From positions 1,488,001-1,552,000 of the forward strand of contig NZ_CP032762.1 in assembly GCF_003641205.1 (NCBI RefSeq): a stretch of 64,000 bases of DNA, given 5' to 3'. The notes under the pieces were generated by a model. The model was not told the DNA's origin. It did not search any database and saw only the letters and a program-made list of their open reading frames with translations. Origin of the DNA: Rhodococcus sp. P1Y. GTDB lineage: Bacteria > Actinomycetota > Actinomycetes > Mycobacteriales > Mycobacteriaceae. The position numbers and the translations under genes were made by a program. Positions 41,479 through 50,703 of the stretch are shown piece by piece. The first letter of the stretch is position 1, and each line of letters opens with the position of its first letter.

Positions 41479-42829
41479 GGCGCAGGACGTCATCGATCGC
41501 CCGCAGGAGAATCGCACGAACCCTGCCGGCAGACACAGACGACCGGGCAAACTAGGCACGCTGTTAAGTAAGTTCGCGGTAGTACGCGATATAGCTTTCG
41601 TCAGTTTCGGTAAGTACGGCCAATACCTGATCACGATCGTGACCCTGCCGTTGACCGCGCGGCTCCTCGGCGCCGAGGGCGTCGGCCTGCTTGCCATCGG
41701 TATGTCGGCGTATTTCATCGGCTCGCTGTTGGTGGATCTCGGAATAACGACGTTCCTCGCCGCAATGATGAACGCGCAGAACGTCAACCAATTGCGTGGC
41801 AACTATCTCGCCGTTCGCGGCACGATTCTGACGACGATGGCCGTCGCACTCGGGATCAGTGTCGCCTTCGACGCGCACATGCACGTGCACATGATTGTCC
41901 TCGGACTGTTCGCCGGTGGCTTGAGTTCGTCCGGAGAGGACTGGGTCTTGTTGGGACAGGGCCGATTCGGCATCGACGTCATCTACCAGAGCATCGGTCG
42001 AATCGCGTACCTCGGCCTGCTGATCGTGCTGCTGCCCAGGTTTCCCAACGCGTCAGTGGCGATGAGCTGTTTGATCATCTCGGCGCTCATTCCGGTCGGG
42101 TTGACCTGGCGCCGGACGCTCACGGACTTCGGTCTTCCGAGTCGACCGAAGGACATCCGCGCGATGCTCAGGTTGGCTGGGCCCGTTCTCTCCTCGCGTC
42201 TGCTGATCACCAGTTACGGCCAAGGTGCGGCAACGATCTACTCGGGCGCGCTGTCCGCGGCGTCGTTGGGGTTGTACTCGGCAAGCGACCGACTCATCCG
42301 GGCGCTTCAATCGCTCCTGGACGCCATCGGGTTCGGACTCCTGCCTCGTCTGGCGCGCGATCAGGACGAGTCCAGGTTCTGGCGTCGTTCGGTGGAGGCG
42401 CTGTGTGCGTGCGTAATCGTGGCTTTCGTTGCCGCGCTCGTGCTCTGGGTGATCGCTCCCTACATAATTCCGCTGATCTTCGGACATGAATTCGACGCCG
42501 CTGCGTCGATCATGCGAGTTCAGGCGTTCATACTTCCGTTCACCGCACTCACCTCGTTCGTCACCACGGCCATCCTGCCCGTACGGCAGGACACCAAGGG
42601 TGTGTTGATCGGCGCGATCATCGGCTTCGCGTTCTCCATCGTCGCCATCTGTGTCGCGTTGATGAACCGATCGGTATGGTCTCTCGTGTGGGGAACGTTC
42701 ACCTGCGAGGTAGCGGTCGCGGCCTGGTACCTCCTACGGCTGAGAATTCTGTACTCGCGTGAGCTCACGCGGCGCAAATGGGCCGACTACGTAACCGGGT
42801 ATCTCAATTTGCAAGGTGAGCATCGATGA
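41471..42829 (+). CDS. wzx: Polysaccharide flippase (Wzx-like, MOP superfamily)
   Basis: 452 residues from ATG 41471. A cytoplasmic N-terminal tail of about 40 residues is followed by 12-14 membrane helices. Landmarks of the Wzx/PST group are FGKYGQYLITIVTLPLTARLLGAEGVGLLAIGMSAY and the mid-protein QGAATIYSGALSAASLGLYSASDRLIRAL. It moves the undecaprenyl-linked repeat unit across the membrane for the Wzy polymerase. It overlaps the CgeB-like gene by ATGA. Confidence 0.88.
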   Translation: MAEAQDVIDRPQENRTNPAGRHRRPGKLGTLLSKFAVVRDIAFVSFGKYGQYLITIVTLPLTARLLGAEGVGLLAIGMSAYFIGSLLVDLGITTFLAAMMNAQNVNQLRGNYLAVRGTILTTMAVALGISVAFDAHMHVHMIVLGLFAGGLSSSGEDWVLLGQGRFGIDVIYQSIGRIAYLGLLIVLLPRFPNASVAMSCLIISALIPVGLTWRRTLTDFGLPSRPKDIRAMLRLAGPVLSSRLLITSYGQGAATIYSGALSAASLGLYSASDRLIRALQSLLDAIGFGLLPRLARDQDESRFWRRSVEALCACVIVAFVAALVLWVIAPYIIPLIFGHEFDAAASIMRVQAFILPFTALTSFVTTAILPVRQDTKGVLIGAIIGFAFSIVAICVALMNRSVWSLVWGTFTCEVAVAAWYLLRLRILYSRELTRRKWADYVTGYLNLQGEHR

Positions 42830-43833
42830 AGATTCTGTACGTCGGAGACGACTGGATAGGAAGCAACGCGCGCTCGCTCGCCGACGGGTTTCGTAGTGCA
42901 GGGCACGACGTCCTCGCTGTCGATTCCACCGCTGTCTCCCTTCCGCGCCGGCTCTCACCGCCGTGGGTGTATTCGAAAGTCAAGCATCGACGTGCCCCAT
43001 GGGTGATCGAGCAGACGCACCGAACCATCGAGCAAGCTGCGAACAGCTTCCGTCCCGACGTGGTGTTCGGCTTCAAATCGGTTTACCTCGACCAAGCTCG
43101 CTTGCTCGAGGTGCAGGCTCCGCTACACGTCCACTACAGCCCTGACGACGCGTCCAATCCGTACAACACCAGTCCGGAGTATCTCGAACACGAGTCTGCG
43201 TGGGACCTGATCGTTACGACCAAGCGTCACAACGTTCCCGAACTTCTGGCGCGCGGCGCACGCAAGGCGCTGTTCGTGCACAGTGCCTACGACCCCGCAT
43301 GGCATCGACCGACAGCGAAGCGCAGGGCAACGAACTTCGACGTGGGTTTCATCGGCGCGTGCCGCCCGGACCGCCGCGGTCTGATCGTGGACCTGGCCCG
43401 TACTCACGGCAGCAAGATGCTGGTTCAAGGGCCTGGATGGAGAAGGGTGCCGGAACTGCGAACCTCGGGAGCTCACGTCGCAGGTGCGGTGTACGGCGAA
43501 GACTTCTCCGTGGCGGTTGCTGCCGTGACGTCGAACCTGGTCCTCCTCAACTCCGACAACCGGGACACCCATACGTGCCGGACGTTCGAAGTGCCTGCCG
43601 CAGGCGGATTGTTCGTCGGTGAACGAACCGACGAGCACTCGGCGCTGCTCGTCGACGAGAAGGAAGCCCTGTTGTTCTCGGATCCCGCCGAACTGGCGGA
43701 GCGCCTCGACTGGTGCAGGGCACATCCGAGCGAGGCAGCAACTATCGCGGAGCGCGGATTTCAGCGCATCGTCGACGGACATCACACCTACGCGGACCGA
43801 GCGAAGGAGATCATCGATGAACTCGTCGGCTGA
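42826..43833 (+). CDS. CgeB-family glycosyltransferase-like protein
   Basis: 335 residues. Start KILYVGDDWIGSNARSLADGFRSAGHDV, then VHYSPDDASNPYNTSPEYLEHESAWDLIVTTKRHNVPEL, GFIGACRPDRRGLIVDLA and TCRTFEVPAAGGLFVGERTDEHSALL are all CgeB-like (the DUF3880/GT1-C combination). These act as glycosyltransferases on surface polymers; the donor and acceptor are unknown. The ATGA overlap with the flippase gene and the tight spacing of 24 bases to the next gene place it inside the operon. Confidence 0.85.
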   Translation: MKILYVGDDWIGSNARSLADGFRSAGHDVLAVDSTAVSLPRRLSPPWVYSKVKHRRAPWVIEQTHRTIEQAANSFRPDVVFGFKSVYLDQARLLEVQAPLHVHYSPDDASNPYNTSPEYLEHESAWDLIVTTKRHNVPELLARGARKALFVHSAYDPAWHRPTAKRRATNFDVGFIGACRPDRRGLIVDLARTHGSKMLVQGPGWRRVPELRTSGAHVAGAVYGEDFSVAVAAVTSNLVLLNSDNRDTHTCRTFEVPAAGGLFVGERTDEHSALLVDEKEALLFSDPAELAERLDWCRAHPSEAATIAERGFQRIVDGHHTYADRAKEIIDELVG

Positions 43834-43857
43834 TGTCCCCGCAGGGGGCGAAGGGAT

Positions 43858-45264
43858 GTGAACGGCGCAGAGCTGAACGTGCTGGCCGTTGCCGGTGCGT
43901 TGTCCACCATTGTGGTCGCGGCGGTCTTCGTGCCAGGGATCGCTCGGGTGTTCCTGATCGCGCAGGCTGTGTACTGGTCGTTGTCGTACATCGCGCGTCC
44001 GGTTGTACTTCTGTGGACACTTCCGGTTCCGCAGTTCGCCGACAGCATCGCCGACCCCCGACTCGCCGGCGTCGGGTACGACCGCGGCATCGAAGCAGCG
44101 TTGAATCCCGTCGTGTTCGGCATGTGGTTCTACGCCGCGCTCGTTGTCGTGTACGCGGTGTGGTCCAGGCGTAAGACGCAGACACTGCAGGTCTCCGCAG
44201 CATCGTCGGATCCGAACTTCTTTCCCACACTCTGGGTGGTCTACGTGCTCGGCACGTTGGGGCGGCTCGTGTCCTACGCCACGGGTTCGACGGGATCTGC
44301 CGGCGACGTCTCGAGCGCGAACCCGATCCTCGACTTCGTCACGACGATGGCGACGGTCGGTGCGCTCGGTCTGATCGTGTTCGCGCGACCGACGAATCCC
44401 AGATCGACTGCGTTGTTGCTCGCCGCGATGGCGGGCGGAGAATTTCTCTGGACGGTGGCGGTCGAGTCGAAGACGCCTGTTCTCGGCGCAGCGCTTGCGC
44501 TTGCAGTGCGATTCGCGATGACAGGGTGGAACCGCTCGACCACCGTTGGAATCGGCTTCATCGGAGTGGGCGCCGTCGGGGCGTTCGGGTTACTGCAGTC
44601 GCTCAAGACCTCGGGTTCCACGCAGAGCGTCGCCCTGGTCGCCGACGCAAGCTACCCAGCATCGGTGCAGCCGTTCTTGAGTATTCTTCGTCGATTCGAC
44701 CTTCTCGAAGCCGCCACCGACGCCTGGTACATGAACGGGCGCCCGTGGATTTCCGGATCCGACGTGGTCCGCAACGCCATCCTGAATTTTGTCCCGTCGC
44801 AAATTCTCGGCGCCGAGAAATTTCAGTCGGGCACGGCCTGGGCGTCGCAGGTACGAGGTTCCTCGGTCGATATGACCGGGATTTCCGTATCTTTGGCGGA
44901 AGGAAACGTGAACGAAGGTTACGTACTGGGCGGCTACTCGGGCATCGTGTGCTCGATGCTGTTCACCTTCCTGCTGTTGCTCCTTGCGGTGCGGTGGATT
45001 CTGGCACGCAACGTGATCCCGGTGGTGCTGGGACTGACGTTGATCGAGTTCCCGGTTCTGTTCGAACGAGGAATTCTAGGAAGCACGGAGTCTTTGGGTA
45101 AGTCGCTGCAGGCGGCAATCCTGATTTGGATGGTCTATCTGTGCGTCGGCGAGTACCGCCGACGGACCGCACGAACCGTGTCCGGAGACAGTGCGGACAC
45201 AGAAGTAGTACAGCTGGCTCCGGCCGGCGGCATCGCGAACAAAGGATTGAACACATGGGCCTGA
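43858..45264 (+). CDS. wzy: Polysaccharide polymerase (Wzy/O-antigen-ligase-like)
   Basis: 468 residues from GTG 43858. About ten to twelve membrane segments and a large periplasmic loop between residues ~280 and 340 (DAWYMNGRPWISGSDVVRNAIL, AEKFQSGTAWASQVRGSSVDMTGISVSLAEGNVNEGYVLGG), as is typical of Wzy and EpsG-like polymerases. Sequence identity in this group is always low, so the call rests on topology and on its place between the flippase and chain-length genes. It joins flipped repeat units on the outer face of the membrane. Confidence 0.75.
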   Translation: MNGAELNVLAVAGALSTIVVAAVFVPGIARVFLIAQAVYWSLSYIARPVVLLWTLPVPQFADSIADPRLAGVGYDRGIEAALNPVVFGMWFYAALVVVYAVWSRRKTQTLQVSAASSDPNFFPTLWVVYVLGTLGRLVSYATGSTGSAGDVSSANPILDFVTTMATVGALGLIVFARPTNPRSTALLLAAMAGGEFLWTVAVESKTPVLGAALALAVRFAMTGWNRSTTVGIGFIGVGAVGAFGLLQSLKTSGSTQSVALVADASYPASVQPFLSILRRFDLLEAATDAWYMNGRPWISGSDVVRNAILNFVPSQILGAEKFQSGTAWASQVRGSSVDMTGISVSLAEGNVNEGYVLGGYSGIVCSMLFTFLLLLLAVRWILARNVIPVVLGLTLIEFPVLFERGILGSTESLGKSLQAAILIWMVYLCVGEYRRRTARTVSGDSADTEVVQLAPAGGIANKGLNTWA

Positions 45265-47609
45265 TCGATTTCGTACGCATCCTGCGCAGACGATGGCTGA
45301 TCATCGCAGTGTCCGGTGTAGCAGGTCTGGTGCTGGCCGCCGGATACAACTCCACCCTCAGCACCACGTACACGTCGACCAGTCGTGTGTATGTGTCGAT
45401 GGCGACGGGAACCTCGGTCAGTGACGCCTACCAAGGCAACATGGCGGCTCAGCAGCGTGTCACGTCGTACGTCAATCTCGTCACGAGTTCGACAGTCATG
45501 GAAGGCGTCATCAAGTCGCTGCAGCTCAATACGACTCCAGGTCAGCTCCAGTCGGAGGTGTCGGCGACGTTCGCGCCCGCGACGGTTCTCATCGAGATCA
45601 GCGTCAACAGTCCGACAGCCGAGGGTGCGCGGGTGGTCAACGACGCGGTGATCCAGCAGTTCCGCAATCTCGTGAACACGGTGGAGACGACCGAGATCGG
45701 CGCTGCGCCCGCTGCGAAGGTGACGGTGATCGACCCTGCTCAGACTCCGAACCTGCCGTCCGGTCCACCATCGAACAGAAATCTGCTTCTCGGCTTGCTC
45801 GCCGGCCTCGGACTCGGTGGGCTCGGAGCACTGCTTCGCGATCGACTGGACACCACTGTCCGCAGTTCTCGCGACATCGAGAAGGCGTCGTCGGTGCCTC
45901 TCCTCGGAACGCTGACCGCCGAGGATGTCGTGCGGGAGTCGCAGCTCGTCGCGCTCAGGATCGACAGTCTCACCCGCGGCAAGTCGAATGTCGTTGTCGC
46001 ACTGGAATCGTTGGCGCAGGCTTCGGATCCGCGATACGTGCTCGCCCTGACGGAGGCGTTCAGCGGAGCCGGGAATTCGGTGGTGGTCGTCGACGCGGAC
46101 TTCGAGTCCAAGCGGATCACCGGACAGCTGAGTTTGAACGGCGCGTACGGACTCAGCGACCTCCTGCTGAGCGACGTGGACCCCATGTCCGTACTGGTGG
46201 CCAGCGTCGGAGACGACTACTACATCCTTCCCGCAGGGTCCGACTACCAGGACGCCGAATCGATCTTCACCTCACGGAGATTCGCGTCTGCGGTGTCCGA
46301 GCTGAGGGCAGTGTTCGATTACGTGCTGATCGCGTCCTCGTCGTTCGCGGATTCTCCCGTGGACGCATTGGGCGTCGCACTACGCAGCGACGGGGTTCTG
46401 TTCCTGGCCGAGATCGGCCGGGCGAAGGCTCACGAGGTGTCCGGCGCAGTCCAGCAGACCATGGATTCCGGCGCACCCGTTCTGGGAATCGCAGGTGTGC
46501 AGACACCGTCCCGCCTCCACGCGTTGCGTTCGAAGTACACCAAGGGCACGCGCACCCAGTCGAAGTCCCAGTCGAAGTCACAGCCGAAATCGAGTCCGAA
46601 CGTGGCATCAGGAGTGCGCACGCCGCCTGTGGCGACGCCCGTTCGACGCGAAAGCGCCTCTGTCGCCGAGGAACCACACTCCGCCATCGCGACCCCGATG
46701 TCCGCGTCGACACCCCCCGTAGATCGTGCTCCGGAACCCGCCGAGCCGGCAGCGCACAGCACGCACGACGAGGTTGCACGTAACGACTTCGCACGCAACG
46801 ACTTTGCCCACAACGACTTTGCACACAACGACGTTGTTGATCGCGACGCTAACTCGTACCGCGTGAACGAGGACGATTACCGGTACCAGGAAAGGTCCGG
46901 CGCCGATCCGGAGTGGTACGGACACCGCTCACAAACGGATCGACAGGAATTCGCTACGTACGAGGAGTCGATCCGCTACGACACGGAGCCGCAACGGTAC
47001 CGAAATCCGCCAGGGGCAGACCGACTCTTCGACAACTACGACCCGCTGGTCGACTACGACCCGCTCGGCGCTTACCCGCGACCCACCAGGGCTGCGAGTT
47101 CGTTTGTCCCACAGCCGACGGAGTCTGCCTTCCGCAGCGAGGCCGTACGACCGTCCGACACCTCGGATTACGTCGAGCGCTGGAATGCCGAGACCTCCAC
47201 ATCCGAGACCTCGGCACTCGACGACCCCGCACCCGAGGCCTCCGCACCTGAGGCCTCCGCAGCCGAGACCTCCGCAGCCGAGACCTCCGAAGCCGAGACC
47301 GACAGTGCCTCCGCACTCGAGATCGACAGTGCCGACGTGAAAGCGGACGGAGCACCGGCCGAAAGCCAGGTGAAGGCGGACTCCGAGGACACCGTCGCAC
47401 TGCGGAAACTCGAACCCCCGGCGGCAGCCGAAACAGACAGTGATGCGCCCGACGAGAGCGCGTCGGACGATCGGACGACGACCTCGCAGCGCGGCAGTAG
47501 TAAGAGTGCGTCGGAGTCGCGGCCCACCGGATCTCAGGGCGCCGACAAGACGAGGCCCTCGCCTCCCCGCGAAAACAAGAGAGTGCCAAGCCCATTCACC
47601 AGGAAGTGA
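45255..47609 (+). CDS. Wzz/BY-kinase-like chain-length regulator with inactive-looking kinase domain and tyrosine-rich tail
   Basis: 784 residues from ATG 45255. Two membrane helices (WLIIAVSGVAGLVLAAGYNS and NLLLGLLAGLGLGGLGALL) frame the Wzz domain (residues ~15-195). The following domain has the fold of a BY-kinase, but Walker A is lost (ALESLAQASDPRYVLAL instead of GEGKST), Walker A' is DADFESK and Walker B reads VLIASSSFAD, with the key Asp changed to Ala. From ~residue 430 the tail is long, low-complexity and acidic. It has four RNDF-type repeats (46776-46835) and a stretch with about eleven tyrosines in 80 residues. It may regulate chain length without kinase activity of its own. Confidence 0.8.
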   Translation: MGLIDFVRILRRRWLIIAVSGVAGLVLAAGYNSTLSTTYTSTSRVYVSMATGTSVSDAYQGNMAAQQRVTSYVNLVTSSTVMEGVIKSLQLNTTPGQLQSEVSATFAPATVLIEISVNSPTAEGARVVNDAVIQQFRNLVNTVETTEIGAAPAAKVTVIDPAQTPNLPSGPPSNRNLLLGLLAGLGLGGLGALLRDRLDTTVRSSRDIEKASSVPLLGTLTAEDVVRESQLVALRIDSLTRGKSNVVVALESLAQASDPRYVLALTEAFSGAGNSVVVVDADFESKRITGQLSLNGAYGLSDLLLSDVDPMSVLVASVGDDYYILPAGSDYQDAESIFTSRRFASAVSELRAVFDYVLIASSSFADSPVDALGVALRSDGVLFLAEIGRAKAHEVSGAVQQTMDSGAPVLGIAGVQTPSRLHALRSKYTKGTRTQSKSQSKSQPKSSPNVASGVRTPPVATPVRRESASVAEEPHSAIATPMSASTPPVDRAPEPAEPAAHSTHDEVARNDFARNDFAHNDFAHNDVVDRDANSYRVNEDDYRYQERSGADPEWYGHRSQTDRQEFATYEESIRYDTEPQRYRNPPGADRLFDNYDPLVDYDPLGAYPRPTRAASSFVPQPTESAFRSEAVRPSDTSDYVERWNAETSTSETSALDDPAPEASAPEASAAETSAAETSEAETDSASALEIDSADVKADGAPAESQVKADSEDTVALRKLEPPAAAETDSDAPDESASDDRTTTSQRGSSKSASESRPTGSQGADKTRPSPPRENKRVPSPFTRK
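46776..46835 (+). repeat. Tandem 15-base repeats in the chain-length regulator gene
   Basis: Four 15-base units (GCACGTAACGACTTC and variants) encode A-R-N-D-F, A-R-N-D-F, A-H-N-D-F, A-H-N-D-V. The copy number can vary by slippage without a frameshift, since the unit is a multiple of three. Confidence 0.85.
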
Positions 47610-47634
47610 CCGTGTCGGACAGGAGGTTCATACG

Positions 47635-49341
47635 ATGAAATCGAGCACCCATCCCACCTGGTTCGGGCCGCAGGACCAGCCGTTGTTCGGTGTGGCGCAC
47701 CTGCCCGTCGGACATGCGCGCGGTGCCGTGATTCTGTGTCCACCGCTGGGCAAAGAGCACATCAACACGTATCGCGGAGTGAAGATGCTCGCGCAGGAGC
47801 TGGCCGATCGTGGGTTCGTCGCGCTCCGGTTCGACTACTACGGCGTCGGTGATTCCAGTGGGTCGCAGAACGCGGACGACATCGTCGAGCGATGGTTGGA
47901 CAGCATCGACGAGGCTGTGTCATGGGTGCGCGGAATCGGTGTCACCGAGGTCGCACTGGTCGGTTTGCGTGCAGGTTCCCTACTCGCCGAACGTGCGGCG
48001 GCGCGGGCCGCGAGCCTCGCCGCGGTTGTGCTGTGGGACCCGATAGCGACCGGACGCATGTACGTCCGCGAGCAGCAAGCCTTCTATGCGCTGGGCGTGG
48101 GGGGCGAGAACGAACTCGCGCCGGAGGACGAAGTTCCGATGATCGGCCTGTCGCTGACGAAGCCTGCCGCCGCTGCTTTCTCAGCGTTGGCCATGTCGGT
48201 GGATGCCGATTCGGTGCGGCACTGGATGTTCGTGAACCGAGAAGGCGAGTACAACAAGCGCATCGCAGGGCTGATTCAGAAGTCCGGTGCGACGGTGACC
48301 ACTGCCGAGGGAATGGACGAGTTCGTCACTCCGGAGAGCTTTCTCGTCGCGATACCGGAAGCCGCGATCGACACGATCACCACCTGGCTCGACGAGGTCA
48401 TGCCCACTGAAACGTCGCCGATAACGCCGTCGTTCGAGACCCGAACCGTCATCACCGGTGCCGAGAGTGGTGTGGCGGTGGTGGAGACCATCGAATCTCT
48501 CGGCCCACAGGGTGTGTTCGCAATCAGGACCAGCCCGGCGTCGCCCGCCGAGCCGAGCGGTAAAACGCTTCTGCTGTGTGCCACCGCAAACGACACCCGC
48601 ATCGGACCGTCGCGTATCTGGGTCGAATTAGCCCGCGAAACAGCAGAACTCGGCGCCGAATCATTGCGCTTCGACAGGCGTGGGACGGGTGAGAGCGACG
48701 ACGTTGTTCGGTCCGAACACACTCCGATCTATTCGGACGAAAGCATGGACGACGTGGATGTCGCAACGCGTGCCGTCGCGTCGGACCCAAAGGATTTCAT
48801 TGCAGCCGGAATTTGCTCGGGCAGTTGGTACGCAGCCTATGCAGCCCGTGAACTGGGGGCGGGCTCGGTCGTTCTGATCAACGCCGTCGCGTGGAGTTGG
48901 CGTCGGAAACGTAGCGCGCAGGGCAAGATCGTCCCCGCGGATATGGGCGTTCCCCGAACGGATCCGGAATGGCAGCGCACCCCTCGTGCGCGCGTCAAAG
49001 CCGCACTGCAGCGGCATCTTCCGTACTGGGCTTGGAAACTGTTGGGCGTCCGGGGCATAACGCAGGTGCCGGAGGTGATCCTCGGGTCGCTGGCGAAGCA
49101 AGGAATCGATCAAACGGTCGTTCTTGCGCCCGCCGATCTCCAGTGGTTCGTCGATCAGCGTGGGAACGAAGGATTGGAGAGGATGAATTACCTCCCCTCG
49201 ACACCTCAGCTCATCACACCTCCCGTCGGTGATCACTCGGGCTATCACCGCGCAGTGCGGGATGCTGTCTCGGAGCACGTGCTCGGAACCCTTCTCGGCG
49301 GAACGACTTCTCGTGGGGTCGATGCGAGGTCCAGATCGTGA
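47635..49341 (+). CDS. Double-domain alpha/beta-hydrolase with Cys nucleophile
   Basis: 568 residues from ATG 47635 with AGGAGG upstream. Two alpha/beta-hydrolase domains. In the first (to ~ residue 280) the nucleophile elbow is GLRAG, with Arg112 in place of Ser, so that half is probably inactive. In the second the elbow reads G392-I-C394-S-G396, with Cys as the likely nucleophile, and the end LITPPVGDHSGYHRAV holds the His. The double layout recalls the hydrolases of exosortase-linked exopolysaccharide loci. A Cys nucleophile could favour acyl transfer over hydrolysis (inference). The GTGA overlap with the next gene couples them. Confidence 0.78.
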   Translation: MKSSTHPTWFGPQDQPLFGVAHLPVGHARGAVILCPPLGKEHINTYRGVKMLAQELADRGFVALRFDYYGVGDSSGSQNADDIVERWLDSIDEAVSWVRGIGVTEVALVGLRAGSLLAERAAARAASLAAVVLWDPIATGRMYVREQQAFYALGVGGENELAPEDEVPMIGLSLTKPAAAAFSALAMSVDADSVRHWMFVNREGEYNKRIAGLIQKSGATVTTAEGMDEFVTPESFLVAIPEAAIDTITTWLDEVMPTETSPITPSFETRTVITGAESGVAVVETIESLGPQGVFAIRTSPASPAEPSGKTLLLCATANDTRIGPSRIWVELARETAELGAESLRFDRRGTGESDDVVRSEHTPIYSDESMDDVDVATRAVASDPKDFIAAGICSGSWYAAYAARELGAGSVVLINAVAWSWRRKRSAQGKIVPADMGVPRTDPEWQRTPRARVKAALQRHLPYWAWKLLGVRGITQVPEVILGSLAKQGIDQTVVLAPADLQWFVDQRGNEGLERMNYLPSTPQLITPPVGDHSGYHRAVRDAVSEHVLGTLLGGTTSRGVDARSRS

Positions 49342-50696
49342 GCTCGGGAGGAATCGGCCGCCGCAGGCTCCTACTGGCGTCGGCCGGTGCCGCGTTGATG
49401 ACTCCGTTGGCCGCCGCGTGTGCTTCCGGCACCGACGAGGAGCGGGTCGAGTTCCGATCTCCGACAGTCACGGACACCCCGTCCGCCAAGAACGTCCGGG
49501 ACTTCGGGGCCGTCGGTGACGGTGTCGCGGACGACACCGATGCGGTGCTGTCGGCGTTCGCGGACGCCGGCGAGCGCGTCGTCGTCTACTTTCCGGCCGG
49601 AAACTACCGTGTGAGCCGGTGGCCGGAGATGGTCGATTACACCGCTGTGCTCGGCGACGGCGGTGACGTCTCGACGGTGATCTACGACGGTGACGCAACG
49701 CTGATCGAGCTCAGGAACACACAACGCATCAATTTCAGGCGCCTCGGGTTCTTCGCCACACGCAACGGCAGCACCGTTGTGTCCCTGGCGAATTGCTTCC
49801 GCTGCTCGTTCGATTCGGTCGTCATCAGGGGAAATCACTCCAGCGGCACCTATCCTGATTTCCTCGACCAGCGTGGCGTCGTGCTGTCCGAAAACACCGG
49901 TGGCACTTCGTTCGTGAACTGTGACATCAACAATTTCGGAACCGGCGTGGTGACGTCCTGCATCCAGAACTACCTGACGTCGTCGAAGTTGACCAGCAAC
50001 TACGTGGGTGTGCTCGGGACCGGCAACGATTTCAACGCAGGCCTCTCCTTCGCCAACGTCGAATTCGTCTCGGACAACGACCCGAACACGACCGATACTC
50101 ACCTCCGAATCGACGGAGCATCCAACGATTGGTGGCTCGCCAACGTCTGGTTCGAAGGATGCGACAAGGCAGTGGTCGTCGGTGAAGCGGGTCGCGGTGG
50201 CCCGGCGCAATTCGGGATGGTCAACTGCAAGGTCGCCGCACGCACGATCTGCATCGATCTGAGGTACTGCAGGCAGCCGTATCTGGCGAACGTTCGCTTC
50301 GATCCCGACCCCGATCGTCAGCCGGTCGAATTGCGCATCGATGCTGCCGGGTGCGCCCATGGAACGGCAGTCGGATTGGTCTCCAGCGCAGCGGATGACA
50401 TAGCACTCGACACCTTCCCGCCCGGATGGATCGTCACCGGCCGAGGAGTCGCGTCGGCCCCTACCTTCGTCGGGACCGTCGTCGCGCGGGGTTCGACCGA
50501 AGGCGTCGATCTCGTGCAGGCGCGGACTGTGAACGACGAGCTCGTCGCTGCAGTCCTTCCCAGTGGCACATGGCTTTCCGAGCGATCGGACGGGGGAGTC
50601 GTGCTGAAGGACTCCGCCGGGGCCTACTGGCGGTTGACCGTGGAGACCGACGGCAGTGTCCGGACCTCCTCGCTGGGGGAGGTCCGGCCCACCTGA
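49338..50696 (+). CDS. Exported pectate-lyase-3/beta-helix protein (first of a convergent pair)
   Basis: 452 residues from GTG 49338. A Tat-like or lipoprotein-type signal (GRRRLLLASAGAALMTPLAAACAS) is followed by VRDFGAVGDGVADDTDAVLSAF, the classic start of pectate-lyase-3 (GH28/GH55/tail-spike-like) beta-helix domains. The right-handed beta-helix continues with N-x-x-F/S repeats to about residue 350, and a small C-terminal beta domain follows. It probably cleaves or binds the surface polymer of this locus. The paralogue is read in the opposite direction at 50704. Confidence 0.82.
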   Translation: MSSGGIGRRRLLLASAGAALMTPLAAACASGTDEERVEFRSPTVTDTPSAKNVRDFGAVGDGVADDTDAVLSAFADAGERVVVYFPAGNYRVSRWPEMVDYTAVLGDGGDVSTVIYDGDATLIELRNTQRINFRRLGFFATRNGSTVVSLANCFRCSFDSVVIRGNHSSGTYPDFLDQRGVVLSENTGGTSFVNCDINNFGTGVVTSCIQNYLTSSKLTSNYVGVLGTGNDFNAGLSFANVEFVSDNDPNTTDTHLRIDGASNDWWLANVWFEGCDKAVVVGEAGRGGPAQFGMVNCKVAARTICIDLRYCRQPYLANVRFDPDPDRQPVELRIDAAGCAHGTAVGLVSSAADDIALDTFPPGWIVTGRGVASAPTFVGTVVARGSTEGVDLVQARTVNDELVAAVLPSGTWLSERSDGGVVLKDSAGAYWRLTVETDGSVRTSSLGEVRPT

Positions 50697-50703
50697 TCGT
50701 CGG

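Noticed and set aside
46776..46835. Direct repeats considered as a CRISPR array
   Set aside because: Units are contiguous, 15 bases, without spacers, and lie in frame inside a gene; they are a coding tandem repeat.
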